A stretch of 64,000 nucleotides of DNA from positions 434,001 through 498,000 of the forward strand of contig NZ_CP020465.1 in assembly GCF_002076895.1 (NCBI RefSeq), in the 5' to 3' direction. A model generated the notes under the pieces. That model was not told the origin of the DNA. It was given only the letters and a program-made list of their open reading frames with translations, and did not search any database. Positions 19,896 through 28,871 of this stretch are shown here, one piece after another. The DNA is from Cognaticolwellia beringensis (GTDB lineage Bacteria; Pseudomonadota; Gammaproteobacteria; Enterobacterales; Alteromonadaceae). Each line of letters opens with the position of its first letter. The first letter of the stretch is position 1. Position numbers and translations under genes: made by a program.

Positions 19896-19965
19896 GTAGG
19901 GGCGACTTTAGTCGCTTTTTGGATTTATGATTAGGTTTTGCCACGGCGAATGAATTCGCCCCTAC
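19896..19965. repeat. REP-like palindrome pair with GTAGG ends
   Basis: GTAGGGGCGACTTTAGTCGC (19896-19915) and the inverted GGCGAATGAATTCGCCCCTAC (19945-19965) face each other; each has an inner short hairpin and a GTAGGGGCGA end. The layout matches the REP-pair (REPIN) arrangement and parallels the two large arrays downstream of cysN and galE, with different stem sequence. Confidence 0.65.
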
Positions 19966-19997
19966 ATAAGTTTATTTTAAAGTTTAGATGGAATTTT

Positions 19998-20546
19998 ATG
20001 AATTATATAGATACTGCTATTGCGGATGTTAAAATAATAGAACCGAAAGTGTTTGGTGATGAGCGTGGTTTTTTCATGGAAACCTTTCGTGTTGACGAGT
20101 TTACTGAGTACTGTTCAAAGCAAACCTTTGTGCAAGACAACCACAGCAAATCAAGTCACGGAATTTTACGCGGCTTGCATTATCAGCTGAAAAATACACA
20201 GGGCAAATTAGTCAGGGTAACATCAGGCGAAGTTTATGATGTTGCGGTTGATATGCGTAAATCATCACCCACGTATGGCCAGCATGTTGGCGTGGTACTT
20301 TCTGGCGAAAATAAGCGTCAATTATGGGTGCCAGAAGGTTTTGCGCATGGCTTTTATGTCATGAGCGACTCTGCAGAGTTCGTTTATAAATGCACTGACT
20401 ATTATGCCCCAGAGCATGAAGTGTCGTTATTATGGAACGATCCGGCGTTAAATATTCAGTGGCCACTACGCGATGGCAATAAACCTTCGTTATCTGCAAA
20501 AGATGAAGTTGGGCTGTTGTTCAAAGATGCGCCTACTTTTAAATAA
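19998..20546 (+). CDS. rmlC: dTDP-4-dehydrorhamnose 3,5-epimerase
   Basis: Third step of dTDP-rhamnose synthesis. The 182-residue cupin matches family length. Seen: FGDERGFFMETFRVDEF near the start, QDNHSKSSHGILRGLHYQ with the catalytic His, and the VPEGFAHGFYVMSD block. I chose the ATG at 19998 (GATGGAA upstream) because the alternative at 19938 would add 20 residues read from the palindromic repeat pair before the gene. Confidence 0.95.
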   Translation: MNYIDTAIADVKIIEPKVFGDERGFFMETFRVDEFTEYCSKQTFVQDNHSKSSHGILRGLHYQLKNTQGKLVRVTSGEVYDVAVDMRKSSPTYGQHVGVVLSGENKRQLWVPEGFAHGFYVMSDSAEFVYKCTDYYAPEHEVSLLWNDPALNIQWPLRDGNKPSLSAKDEVGLLFKDAPTFK

Positions 20547-20581
20547 ATACTTAGCTACATACTTAGCGAATTAGATAGATA

Positions 20582-21478
20582 ATGACAGATCACAACACAA
20601 TGAAAATAATCGTTATTGGAAAGTCTGGCCAACTTGCTTGGGAATTAAGTCAACTGTCGACACCTGAGCAAGAAGTTATTTGTTTAGGGCGTGACGATGT
20701 TGATTTGCAAGATGATTCAGCATTAGTAAGCTGTTTTAAGCAGTATAACGCCGATGGTGTTATTAATGCCTCAGCTTACACCGCAGTTGATAACGCTGAA
20801 GGTGATGTTGAAAGTGCCTTTGCGCTAAATGCCACGGCTGTGGGGAATTTAGCACAAGCGTGCAAAGCACTGTCATTGCCATTCGTACATATTTCAACAG
20901 ACTTTGTTTTTCATGGTGATAAAGGTTCGCCTTATTTACCCGGTGATGAAATAAACCCGTTAGGTGTTTATGGCGCCAGTAAAGCGCAAGGTGAACAGTT
21001 AATTGCCAATATTTACCCTGAGCATAGTGTGATTATTCGCACGTCTTGGGTGTATTCAACGCACGGTAATAACTTTGTAAAAACGATGCTGAATTTAATG
21101 GCATCTAAACCTGAACTGGGTGTGATTAGTGACCAAATTGGTACACCAACATACGCTAAAGGTTTGGCGCAAGCTTGTATCGCCAGTTTACATAGCCACG
21201 TTGTTGGTGTTCATCATTATACTGATACTGGTGTCGCTAGTTGGTATGATTTTGCTGTAGCAATTCAAAACATTGGTTTAGAACTGGGTTTATTAGATAA
21301 AAAAATTCCGATAAAACCTATTACAACAGCGCAATACCCAACCCCTGCCCAACGCCCGCATTACAGTGTGTTAGACAAAGCGAGTTTAGTTAAGGCTTTG
21401 CCTGAACTTTCGTTAATGCATTGGCAAGAACAGTTAACACATATGATGACAGCGTTAAAAAATGAGCGCGAAGCATAG
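20582..21478 (+). CDS. rmlD: dTDP-4-dehydrorhamnose reductase
   Basis: Last step, NAD(P)H reduction to dTDP-L-rhamnose. The product is 298 residues from the ATG at 20582, or 292 from the ATG at 20600, which gives the family-typical MKIIVIGKSGQLAWEL; no strong ribosome site decides between them. Seen: the glycine motif, VINASAYTAVDNAEGD, ISTDFVFHGDKGSPY, YGASKAQGEQL with the Tyr/Lys pair, and RTSWVYSTHGNNFVKTM. Cotranscribed with rmlC and rmlB. Confidence 0.94.
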   Translation: MTDHNTMKIIVIGKSGQLAWELSQLSTPEQEVICLGRDDVDLQDDSALVSCFKQYNADGVINASAYTAVDNAEGDVESAFALNATAVGNLAQACKALSLPFVHISTDFVFHGDKGSPYLPGDEINPLGVYGASKAQGEQLIANIYPEHSVIIRTSWVYSTHGNNFVKTMLNLMASKPELGVISDQIGTPTYAKGLAQACIASLHSHVVGVHHYTDTGVASWYDFAVAIQNIGLELGLLDKKIPIKPITTAQYPTPAQRPHYSVLDKASLVKALPELSLMHWQEQLTHMMTALKNEREA

Positions 21479-21507
21479 TTAAATAATATTATTAATTTGA
21501 GATTTTT

Positions 21508-22608
21508 ATGAAAAAATTATTAGTTACAGGTGGTGCAGGTTTTATTGGCGCTAATTTTGTCCATTATTGGATGGAAAAATATTCAGCCGATAAAGTTGTG
21601 GTACTTGACGCACTAACTTACGCGGGTAATATCGCTAACTTAGACAGTGTAAAGGACCATGCTAACTTTACTTTTGTGCACGGTAATATTTGTGACCAAG
21701 CGCTAATTGAAAGATTACTGGTTGAACATGGTATTGATACCTTAGTGCATTTTGCAGCTGAGTCGCATGTTGACCGTTCAATTACTGGTCCTGATGCGTT
21801 TATTGAAACTAATATCATGGGTACTTATAGCTTACTTAAAGCGGCTAAAAAAGTGTGGTTAGACGGCGAGAGTATTGTTGAAGGGCATAGGTTTCATCAT
21901 GTTTCTACAGATGAAGTGTATGGTACGCTTTCACCTACCGACCCTGCTTTTACTGAAGATACAGCTTACGCGCCTAATTCTCCTTATTCGGCGAGTAAAG
22001 CGGCTAGTGATCATTTAGTGCGTGCTTATCACCATACTTATGGTTTAAATGTTACCACCAGTAATTGTTCAAATAACTATGGGCCGTTTCATTTTCCAGA
22101 AAAGCTTATTCCTTTAGTTATTACTAATATTTTGCATGATAAAGCCTTGCCAATATACGGTGATGGTCAACAAATTCGTGACTGGTTATACGTTGAAGAC
22201 CATGCTTACGGCATTGACTTAGTATTACAAAATGGCCGCGTGGGTGAAAATTACAATATTGGTGGCGACAATGAATGGGCAAATATTGATATTGTTAAAA
22301 CTATTTCAAAATTGGTTGAACAAGAATTTGTTAAAAACAAAGCTTTAGCTACGCGTTTTCCTGCGGCTAAAGCGGCAATGGCGCAAAACACTGAGTCACT
22401 TATTACGTACGTGAAAGACCGACTTGGTCACGACCGTCGTTATGCCATTGACGCGACTAAAACTAACAATGAGTTAAACTATAAACCTAAAGAGTCATTT
22501 GAAACGGGCATTGCTAAAACCGTTGCTTGGTATTTGAATAATGAAGATTGGTGGCAAAGTGTAATGGATGGTTCATACCAAAATTGGATAGCTGAGCAAT
22601 ATTCATAA
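21508..22608 (+). CDS. rmlB: dTDP-glucose 4,6-dehydratase
   Basis: Second step of dTDP-rhamnose synthesis. The 366 residues match RmlB. Seen: GGAGFIGANFVHYW near residue 8, HFAAESHVDRSI, VSTDEVYGTL with the catalytic Thr-Asp-Glu, YSASKAASDHLVRAYHHTYG (Tyr/Lys) and the SNNYGPFHFPEKLIPL substrate segment. It is the last gene of the polysaccharide cluster; a strong intrinsic terminator lies 50 bases after its stop. Confidence 0.96.
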   Translation: MKKLLVTGGAGFIGANFVHYWMEKYSADKVVVLDALTYAGNIANLDSVKDHANFTFVHGNICDQALIERLLVEHGIDTLVHFAAESHVDRSITGPDAFIETNIMGTYSLLKAAKKVWLDGESIVEGHRFHHVSTDEVYGTLSPTDPAFTEDTAYAPNSPYSASKAASDHLVRAYHHTYGLNVTTSNCSNNYGPFHFPEKLIPLVITNILHDKALPIYGDGQQIRDWLYVEDHAYGIDLVLQNGRVGENYNIGGDNEWANIDIVKTISKLVEQEFVKNKALATRFPAAKAAMAQNTESLITYVKDRLGHDRRYAIDATKTNNELNYKPKESFETGIAKTVAWYLNNEDWWQSVMDGSYQNWIAEQYS

Positions 22609-22657
22609 ATATTACCCGTAGCTAAAAATATCTGAAATATATATAATTGTTACCATT

Positions 22658-22682
22658 AAAGGTCGGATTTCCGGCCTTTTTT
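22658..22682 (+). terminator. intrinsic terminator after rmlB
   Basis: AAAGGTCGG and CCGGCCTTT form a 9-pair stem with one G-T wobble around ATTT, followed by a T run. It marks the end of the polysaccharide operon. The rest of the 241-base gap to galU is AT-rich and may hold the galU promoter. Confidence 0.88.
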
Positions 22683-22906
22683 ACATTAAATTATAGTGCT
22701 GTTTTGACAAGCTTTGTTGATTGAAAATAGTGAGATGTTCTAGTTTGAGTTTAGGCCACATCTTATGTAATCATTTGAAGGAGACTTTAAACGCTGTAAT
22801 GATTTTATATCTAGACAATACGGCTTAAAATTTTTCACCTATAAATGTCATGACAAGCACTGAAACAACCCATACAATAAATACAAAGTTGCAAATAAGG
22901 ATAAAA

Positions 22907-23809
22907 ATGCCAAACAAGATCACAAAAGCGGTAATACCAGTCGCGGGTTTAGGAACACGGATGTTGCCAGCAACAAAAGCAATACCAAAAGAAATGTTAC
23001 CTATTGTTGATAAACCTCTTATTCAATACATTGTTAATGAATGCATTTCTGCCGGTATTAAAGAAATTGTGTTAGTTACGCATTCTTCTAAAAACGCCAT
23101 TGAAAACCATTTTGATAAGTCGTTTGAACTTGAAACAACGTTAGAAAAGCGTGTTAAACGCCAGTTACTTGATGAAATTCAAGCAATATGCCCGAAAGAC
23201 GTGACCATCTTGCATGTTCGCCAAGGCGAAGCAAAAGGTTTGGGCCATGCAGTATTAAAAGCGCGACCTATTATTGGTAAGGAACCGTTTGTCGTTGTAC
23301 TACCTGATGTTATTTTAGATGATGCTACGGCAGATTTAAAAACTGAAAATTTAGCGGCGATGTTGGCGCGTTATAACGAAGTAGGTGGTTATAGCCAAAT
23401 TATGGTTGAGCCTGTGCCTATGGAGCAAGTTAGTAGTTACGGTGTGGTTGATTGCGGTGGTGTTGAACTGGCACCTGGCGAGTCACAACCCATGACGGCT
23501 ATTGTTGAAAAACCAGCGGTTGAAGACGCGCCGTCAAATTTAGCTGTGGTTGGTCGTTATGTGTTATCTGAGAAAATTTGGGATTTGTTAAAACTAACAC
23601 CACCTGGTGCGGGTGATGAAATTCAATTAACTGATGCTATTGCGATGCTAATGGAAAAAGAAACCGTTGAAGCATTTCACATGACAGGTAAATCACATGA
23701 TTGTGGTTCTAAGTTAGGTTATATGAAAGCCAATGTTGAATATGGTTTACGTCACCCTGAGTTAGCTGTTGAGTTTAGAACATATTTAAATGAATTAATG
23801 AATAGTTAA
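22907..23809 (+). CDS. galU: UTP-glucose-1-phosphate uridylyltransferase
   Basis: Makes UDP-glucose from UTP and glucose-1-phosphate, the substrate of Ugd and GalE in this window. The 300-residue product has the GalU signature [25 protein letters not shown], followed by [37 protein letters not shown] and IVEKP. I chose the ATG at 22907 because AAGG lies 6 bases upstream and the product then starts [11 protein letters not shown]; an ATG at 22850 would add 19 residues of non-family sequence. Confidence 0.95.
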   Translation: MPNKITKAVIPVAGLGTRMLPATKAIPKEMLPIVDKPLIQYIVNECISAGIKEIVLVTHSSKNAIENHFDKSFELETTLEKRVKRQLLDEIQAICPKDVTILHVRQGEAKGLGHAVLKARPIIGKEPFVVVLPDVILDDATADLKTENLAAMLARYNEVGGYSQIMVEPVPMEQVSSYGVVDCGGVELAPGESQPMTAIVEKPAVEDAPSNLAVVGRYVLSEKIWDLLKLTPPGAGDEIQLTDAIAMLMEKETVEAFHMTGKSHDCGSKLGYMKANVEYGLRHPELAVEFRTYLNELMNS

Positions 23810-23818
23810 GTTAAGTTC

Positions 23819-23932
23819 AGCTATCAGTTTTAAGCTTTCAGTTTAAAGAAAAAAAAAGAATAGCAGACAGCTAAAAACTGAAAGCTATTTTTTGGTTTTT
23901 ACTGACAGCTGACAGCTTTAAACTTAAAGCTA
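23819..23932. repeat. AGCT/TCAG palindromic repeat, copy 1
   Basis: The left arm AGCTATCAGTTTTAAGC and the right side with ACTGACAGCTGACAGC and AAGCT are inverted versions of the same 7-10 base words, separated by an A-rich middle. Fills most of the galU-pgi gap. The same family recurs at 26661, 27282, 31985, 32719 and 38938. Confidence 0.7.
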
Positions 23933-23963
23933 TTATTTGCTTTTTTATTGGAAACATAGGTAT

Positions 23964-25610
23964 ATGGACGTAACTAATTTATCGCAGTTTACTGAACTGG
24001 CATTAACGCGCAATATTTTCTCATTGTTTGCAGACCGTGAACGCAGTGAAAATTATTCGGTTTCGGCAGCGGGTTTATTTTTAGATTATGCTAAGCAAAA
24101 TATTGTTGATAGTGAGTTTACACCGCTATTCGCATTAGCTGAGCAAGTTGATCTTGCCGGTAAAATAGCGGCTCAGTTTGCTGGAGAGGAATTGAACTCT
24201 ACCGAGCAACGCGCTGTATTGCATACGGTATTGCGCGCGCCTGATGCTATGAAAGTTGATGTATTAGGTGCTGAGGCTCAAGAGGTTATCGATACTGAAG
24301 CTAAAATGGCTAAGATTGTTGATGATGTGCAATCAGGCCATGTGCGCTCGATTACGGGTGAAAAGTTTACCGATATTCTCGCTATTGGCATTGGCGGCTC
24401 TTACTACGGCGTAAAAGTGGCTTTATCAGCACTGGTTCCTTATCATCAAAAAGGTTTGAAAGCCCATGTGCTAGCGAATGTTGATGGTGATGCTGCACAA
24501 GAAAAGTTTGCCAAACTTAATGCCTCAACCACACTCGTTGTGGTTATTTCTAAAACTTTTTCTACGCAAGAAACGCTACTGAATGCCACTATTGTTAAAG
24601 CTTGGATGCTCAACGCTTTAGCTGATACCCATAGTTCACCAGCTGACATTATTGCTCAACATTGGTATGCGGTTAGTACGAATATTGCGGCTGCTACCAA
24701 GTTTGGACTTAACGCGGAAAACATTCTGCCAATGTGGGATTGGGTCGGTGGCCGATTCTCTTTATGGTCAGCTGTTGGTTTGCCGCTAGCATTGATTATT
24801 GGTAATACGCACTTTAACGCTTTAAAAGCCGGTGCCCATGCAATGGACGAGCATTTTAAACATGCCGAGTTCGAGCAAAATATGCCGGTTATTATGGCCT
24901 TGTTGGGTATTTGGAATCGAAATGGCTTAGGTTACCCAAGCTTAGCTATTTTACCTTATAACCATGCGCTTAGAGCTTTACCTGGTTATTTGCAGCAAAC
25001 GGATATGGAGAGTAACGGTAAATCGGTTTCTGTTGACGGTAAAGCGCTTAATTATTTAACTGCGCCGGTGGTTTTTGGTCAAGAAGGTACGAATGGCCAA
25101 CATGCTTTTATGCAGTTAATGCATCAAAGTGCCGATATTATTCCTACTGATTTTATTCTTTCCCTTGCACCAACGAGCGAGCATTTAGCGAATCATGACG
25201 CTTTAGTGGCGAATTGTTTTGCCCAGAGTGAAGCGCTTATGCAGGGTAAAACGCTGGCACAAGCGAAAGCTGAGTTAATTAATGCTGGCGCAAGTGAGGC
25301 CGAAGCGAATAGATTAGCCGCGCATAAAACCATGAAAGGTAATACCCCAAGTAATACTATTTTGATGGAACGCTTAGACCCTCATTCCCTTGGTGCTTTA
25401 TTAGCCCTTTACGAGCATAAAATTTTTGTTCAAGGCGTTATTTGGCAAGTTAATTCATACGACCAGTGGGGCGTAGAATTAGGCAAACAACTGGGTAATG
25501 AAGTATTGAATGTGATGGCACAGCCCATGGCTGATATTGACAGTGAAAAGCTTTCTGCTTCGTCGCTAGCGTTGATCCGTCGTTACAAGAATAACTTAAC
25601 TCAACTTTAG
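23964..25610 (+). CDS. pgi: glucose-6-phosphate isomerase
   Basis: Interconverts glucose-6-phosphate and fructose-6-phosphate, linking glycolysis with the sugar nucleotide genes upstream. The product is 548 residues from the ATG at 23964, like the 549-residue E. coli enzyme; an in-frame ATG at 23937 lacks a ribosome site. Seen: AIGIGGSYYGVKVALSAL, VVVISKTFSTQETLLNA, the signature VGGRFSLWSAVGLPLAL, and near the C terminus IWQVNSYDQWGVELGKQL with the catalytic Lys. No terminator is clear in the 134 bases before cysD. Confidence 0.96.
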   Translation: MDVTNLSQFTELALTRNIFSLFADRERSENYSVSAAGLFLDYAKQNIVDSEFTPLFALAEQVDLAGKIAAQFAGEELNSTEQRAVLHTVLRAPDAMKVDVLGAEAQEVIDTEAKMAKIVDDVQSGHVRSITGEKFTDILAIGIGGSYYGVKVALSALVPYHQKGLKAHVLANVDGDAAQEKFAKLNASTTLVVVISKTFSTQETLLNATIVKAWMLNALADTHSSPADIIAQHWYAVSTNIAAATKFGLNAENILPMWDWVGGRFSLWSAVGLPLALIIGNTHFNALKAGAHAMDEHFKHAEFEQNMPVIMALLGIWNRNGLGYPSLAILPYNHALRALPGYLQQTDMESNGKSVSVDGKALNYLTAPVVFGQEGTNGQHAFMQLMHQSADIIPTDFILSLAPTSEHLANHDALVANCFAQSEALMQGKTLAQAKAELINAGASEAEANRLAAHKTMKGNTPSNTILMERLDPHSLGALLALYEHKIFVQGVIWQVNSYDQWGVELGKQLGNEVLNVMAQPMADIDSEKLSASSLALIRRYKNNLTQL

Positions 25611-25744
25611 TTATGACAGGAAATCTTACCCTTTTATTTTTTTATACCTTTTTGGTATAACCAAGCTTTTACTTATATGGATAATGATTTATCGCTGTGG
25701 CATGATGTTAGCCAATAATATCATGCTACCAATAGTGAACAGCA

Positions 25745-26644
25745 ATGCATTTAACCCATTTACAAAAGCTAGAAGCCGAATCTATTCACATTATTCGAGA
25801 AGTTGCCGCAGAATTTGATAATCCTGTGATGCTTTACTCGGTTGGGAAAGACTCTGCCGTTCTTCTTCATCTTGCCCGAAAAGCCTTTGCACCTGGAAAA
25901 ATCCCTTTTCCGCTTTTACATGTTGATACCAATTGGAAATTCAAAGAAATGATTGAATTTCGTGATCAAATGGCGAAGGAATATGGTTTTGACCTACTGG
26001 TACATAAGAACCCAGAAGGTATAGCCATGAATATTAGTCCTTTTGAACACGGTAGTGCTAAGCATACCGATGTGATGAAAACCCAAGGATTAAAACAAGC
26101 CCTTGATCAATATGGTTTTGACGCTGCATTTGGTGGCGCACGTCGTGACGAAGAAAAGTCTCGCGCGAAAGAGCGTGTGTATTCATTTCGTGATAAAAAC
26201 CATCGTTGGGACCCTAAAAGTCAACGTCCAGAATTGTGGAATATTTATAACGGCAAAGTTAATAAAGGCGAAAGTATTCGCGTATTTCCATTGTCGAATT
26301 GGACCGAGCTTGATATTTGGCAATATATCTATTTAGAAGGCATTAAAATTGTGCCGCTTTATTTAGCTGAAAAACGTCCTGTAGTTGAACGCGATGGCAG
26401 TTTAATTATGGTTGACGACGAGCGTATGCCAATTGGTAAAGATGAAGTGGTACAAATGAAAAGTGTGCGCTTTAGAACTTTAGGTTGTTACCCGTTAACT
26501 GGTGCAGTTGAGTCAACAGCAACGACGTTACCTGAAATTATTCAAGAAATGCTATTAACAAAAACCTCTGAACGCCAAGGCCGTGTTATTGATCACGATT
26601 CGTCTGGCTCAATGGAGAAGAAAAAAATGGAAGGTTATTTTTAA
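25745..26644 (+). CDS. cysD: sulfate adenylyltransferase subunit 2
   Basis: The ATP-pyrophosphatase subunit of ATP sulfurylase; with CysN it makes adenosine 5'-phosphosulfate. The 299 residues match CysD. Seen: the PP-loop [13 protein letters not shown] with SVGKDS at 32-37, [38 protein letters not shown], and a C terminus ending EKKKMEGYF. In most relatives cysN follows at once; here 792 bases intervene, holding two blocks of palindromic repeats and a four-helix-bundle gene. Confidence 0.96.
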   Translation: MHLTHLQKLEAESIHIIREVAAEFDNPVMLYSVGKDSAVLLHLARKAFAPGKIPFPLLHVDTNWKFKEMIEFRDQMAKEYGFDLLVHKNPEGIAMNISPFEHGSAKHTDVMKTQGLKQALDQYGFDAAFGGARRDEEKSRAKERVYSFRDKNHRWDPKSQRPELWNIYNGKVNKGESIRVFPLSNWTELDIWQYIYLEGIKIVPLYLAEKRPVVERDGSLIMVDDERMPIGKDEVVQMKSVRFRTLGCYPLTGAVESTATTLPEIIQEMLLTKTSERQGRVIDHDSSGSMEKKKMEGYF

Positions 26645-26660
26645 AGCGAGATGTAAAAAG

Positions 26661-26920
26661 TTTTAAGTTTGAAGCTTTCAGCTTTCAGTTAAAGCAAGAA
26701 AATAAGCTATCAGTATTAAGCTAACAGCTTTCAGTTAAAAGACTAAAGACAAGAGGTCAGTTGGGCATTTTGGCTTTGTGTTTAGTGAAAGCTTCTAACT
26801 GACAGCTTACAGCTGTGTTGATGGGTAGTTTAATTGAAGTTTTGAGCTCATAGTTAAATCAAGTGCCATACTGATGGTTTTAGATTTTGCTGATAGCTTT
26901 AAACTGACAGCTTACAGCTA
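26661..26920. repeat. AGCT/TCAG palindromic repeats, copy 2 (two units)
   Basis: Contains runs such as AAGCTTTCAGCTTTCAG (from 26682) and inverted ones such as AACTGACAGCTTACAGCT (near 26796 and 26901). It reads as two successive left-arm/right-arm units and ends about 20 bases before the four-helix-bundle start. No coding frame was seen in it. Confidence 0.7.
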
Positions 26921-26940
26921 TATCTTAACAGGGATTTGTT

Positions 26941-27276
26941 ATGAACTTTGAAAAGCTAGATGTTTGGAAAAGAGCTGCTCGGTTATCTGCTGATATTTAT
27001 AAACAGACGAGTTCTTTACGTGATTTTGGGTTTCGGGATCAAATAACGCGTTCTGGTTTGTCAGTGCCAAGTAATATCGCAGAAGGTATGACACGCGAGA
27101 CGCCAAAAGATAAAAGGCATTTTATAACCATAGCTAGATCATCTTTGGCGGAGCTTCGAACACAAATTTATATTGGTATAGATATTGGCTATTTACCTAA
27201 AGATAAAAGCCAATACTGGATTAAAGAAACAGAAGAGTTATCAGCAATGTTAACAGGGCTGAGGAATTCGATTTAA
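26941..27276 (+). CDS. four-helix-bundle protein (23S rRNA intervening-sequence type)
   Basis: A 111-residue helical protein of the family first described from intervening sequences in 23S rRNA (S23/TIGR02436 type). Seen: N-terminal FEKLDVWKRAARLSADIY, the family signature SVPSNIAEGM at 41-50, and the C-terminal ARSSLAELRTQIYIG. AGGGA lies about 8 bases before the ATG. Function is unknown for stand-alone members; the Avd protein of diversity-generating retroelements is a distant relative, but no reverse transcriptase is present here. The gene interrupts cysD-cysN and is bracketed by palindromic repeats on both sides, which suggests it arrived as a cassette. Confidence 0.88.
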   Translation: MNFEKLDVWKRAARLSADIYKQTSSLRDFGFRDQITRSGLSVPSNIAEGMTRETPKDKRHFITIARSSLAELRTQIYIGIDIGYLPKDKSQYWIKETEELSAMLTGLRNSI

Positions 27277-27281
27277 GTAGA

Positions 27282-27410
27282 TAAGCTGTTAGTAAGAAAA
27301 ATAGCTATCAGATTTAAGCTTTCAGCTATCAGAAAGAAACTGGTTTAGTATTTTAGGTTTTACTGAAAGCTTAAAACTGACAGCTTAAAGCTTATTTTAC
27401 TGACAGCTTA
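27282..27410. repeat. AGCT/TCAG palindromic repeat, copy 3
   Basis: The left arm has AGCTATCAGATTTAAGC and TTTCAGCTATCAG (27303-27332); the right arm has TACTGAAAGCTTAAAACTG and ACAGCTTAAAGC (27361-27391). It follows the four-helix-bundle stop by a few bases and ends shortly before cysN. Confidence 0.7.
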
Positions 27411-27436
27411 TAACTATTAAGTAATTAGGAATAACG

Positions 27437-28861
27437 ATGATAGATTCACCTGAGAAAAATATAGTAGAAAATGGCTTACTTGAAACAGATATTGAAGCTT
27501 ATTTAAAGCAGCATGAAAACAAAGAAATGGTGCGCTTTTTTACTTGTGGTAGCGTTGATGATGGCAAAAGTACCTTAATTGGCCGGTTATTACACGATTC
27601 TAAAATGATCTTTGAAGATCAATTAGCGGCGATTAAAAACGACAGTAAAAAGTCGGGTACTACCGGTGAAGCAATTGACTTAGCCTTGCTAGTTGATGGT
27701 TTGCAGTCAGAACGCGAGCAGGGCATTACTATTGATGTTGCTTATCGTTATTTTGCCACTGATAAACGTAAGTTTATTATTGCTGATACTCCTGGCCATG
27801 AGCAATACACACGTAATATGGCGACAGGCGCCTCTACTTGTGACTTGGCAATTATTTTGATTGATGCTCGCCACGGTGTGCAAGTGCAAACTCGTCGTCA
27901 TTCATTTATTTGTTCTTTGTTAGGCATTAAGCATGTTCTAGTTGCTGTGAACAAAATGGACTTGGTTGACTATAGCCAAGAGCGTTACCAAGAAATTAAA
28001 AAAGACTATCGTAATTTTGCTGATGACTTAGCTTTTGAAGATGTGCGCTTTGTACCCATTTCAGCCCTAAATGGCGATAATGTTGTTGAAGAAAGTAGCA
28101 ATATGTCTTGGTATCCTGGTGCCACTTTAATGAAATTATTAAATACCATTAAAGTTGATGATCAGAAGAGCTTTACACAATTTCGTTTACAAGTGCAGTA
28201 TGTTAACCGCCCGAACTTAGATTTTAGGGGCTTTGCTGGCACAGTTGGCTCAGGACATGTTCGCGTTGGTGATGAAATTGTTGCTTTGCCATCAGGTAAA
28301 GAGAGCAAAATAAAATCTATAGTTACTTTTGAAGGTGACATTGAACGTGCTGACCACGGTATGGCTGTAACTTTAACGCTTGAAGATGAAATTGATATCA
28401 GTCGCGGTGAAATGATTGTTAAAAAAGGTCATATCCCTTCTTCAGCCAAAGAGCTAAGTGCCACTATTGTTTGGATGCACGAAGACGAGCTAGAACCAGG
28501 TCGTGAGTATTATATTAAGCACGGTAGTAAGCTTACTACCGGACATGCGGTTAAAATTGATCACCGTATTGATGTGAATACGTTAGAGAAATTCGATGTT
28601 GATCAATTAGCGCTAAATGAAATCGGTGTTGCACATTTTGAAGTTTCTGAAGCGTTACATTTTGATGCTTATGGTGATAATAAGGCCACAGGTGCTTTTA
28701 TTATTATCGACCGATTGAGTAACGTTACCGTGGGTGCGGGCATGATTAATGGCGCACTTGAAGCACAGCAAGAGCATCAGTACTCAGCGTTTGAAAAAGA
28801 ACTGAATACCTTAGTTCGTAAGCACTTCCCACATTGGGGCGCGCGCGATTTATTGAAGTAG
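27437..28861 (+). CDS. cysN: sulfate adenylyltransferase subunit 1 (GTPase)
   Basis: GTPase subunit of ATP sulfurylase, using GTP hydrolysis to drive adenylyl sulfate formation by CysD. The 474 residues match CysN. Seen: P-loop GSVDDGKST at 38-46, [15 protein letters not shown] switch region, [17 protein letters not shown] from 117, NKMD at 172-175, then the elongation-factor-like beta-barrel domains. It is not fused to the APS kinase, which is encoded separately by cysC about 3.3 kb downstream, beyond a repeat array and a permease gene. Confidence 0.96.
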   Translation: MIDSPEKNIVENGLLETDIEAYLKQHENKEMVRFFTCGSVDDGKSTLIGRLLHDSKMIFEDQLAAIKNDSKKSGTTGEAIDLALLVDGLQSEREQGITIDVAYRYFATDKRKFIIADTPGHEQYTRNMATGASTCDLAIILIDARHGVQVQTRRHSFICSLLGIKHVLVAVNKMDLVDYSQERYQEIKKDYRNFADDLAFEDVRFVPISALNGDNVVEESSNMSWYPGATLMKLLNTIKVDDQKSFTQFRLQVQYVNRPNLDFRGFAGTVGSGHVRVGDEIVALPSGKESKIKSIVTFEGDIERADHGMAVTLTLEDEIDISRGEMIVKKGHIPSSAKELSATIVWMHEDELEPGREYYIKHGSKLTTGHAVKIDHRIDVNTLEKFDVDQLALNEIGVAHFEVSEALHFDAYGDNKATGAFIIIDRLSNVTVGAGMINGALEAQQEHQYSAFEKELNTLVRKHFPHWGARDLLK

Positions 28862-28871
28862 TATTTGGTTT

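Noticed and set aside
22850..22906. Upstream ATG for galU
   Set aside because: No ribosome site, and the added residues do not fit GalU; the ATG at 22907 has AAGG at good spacing.
25645..25670. TTATACC/GGTATAA hairpin after pgi as terminator
   Set aside because: The stem is 7 AT-rich pairs with the T run in the loop and none after it, so termination is not supported.
26941..27276. Diversity-generating retroelement, because Avd is a four-helix-bundle protein
   Set aside because: No reverse transcriptase, template repeat or variable target gene was found nearby.
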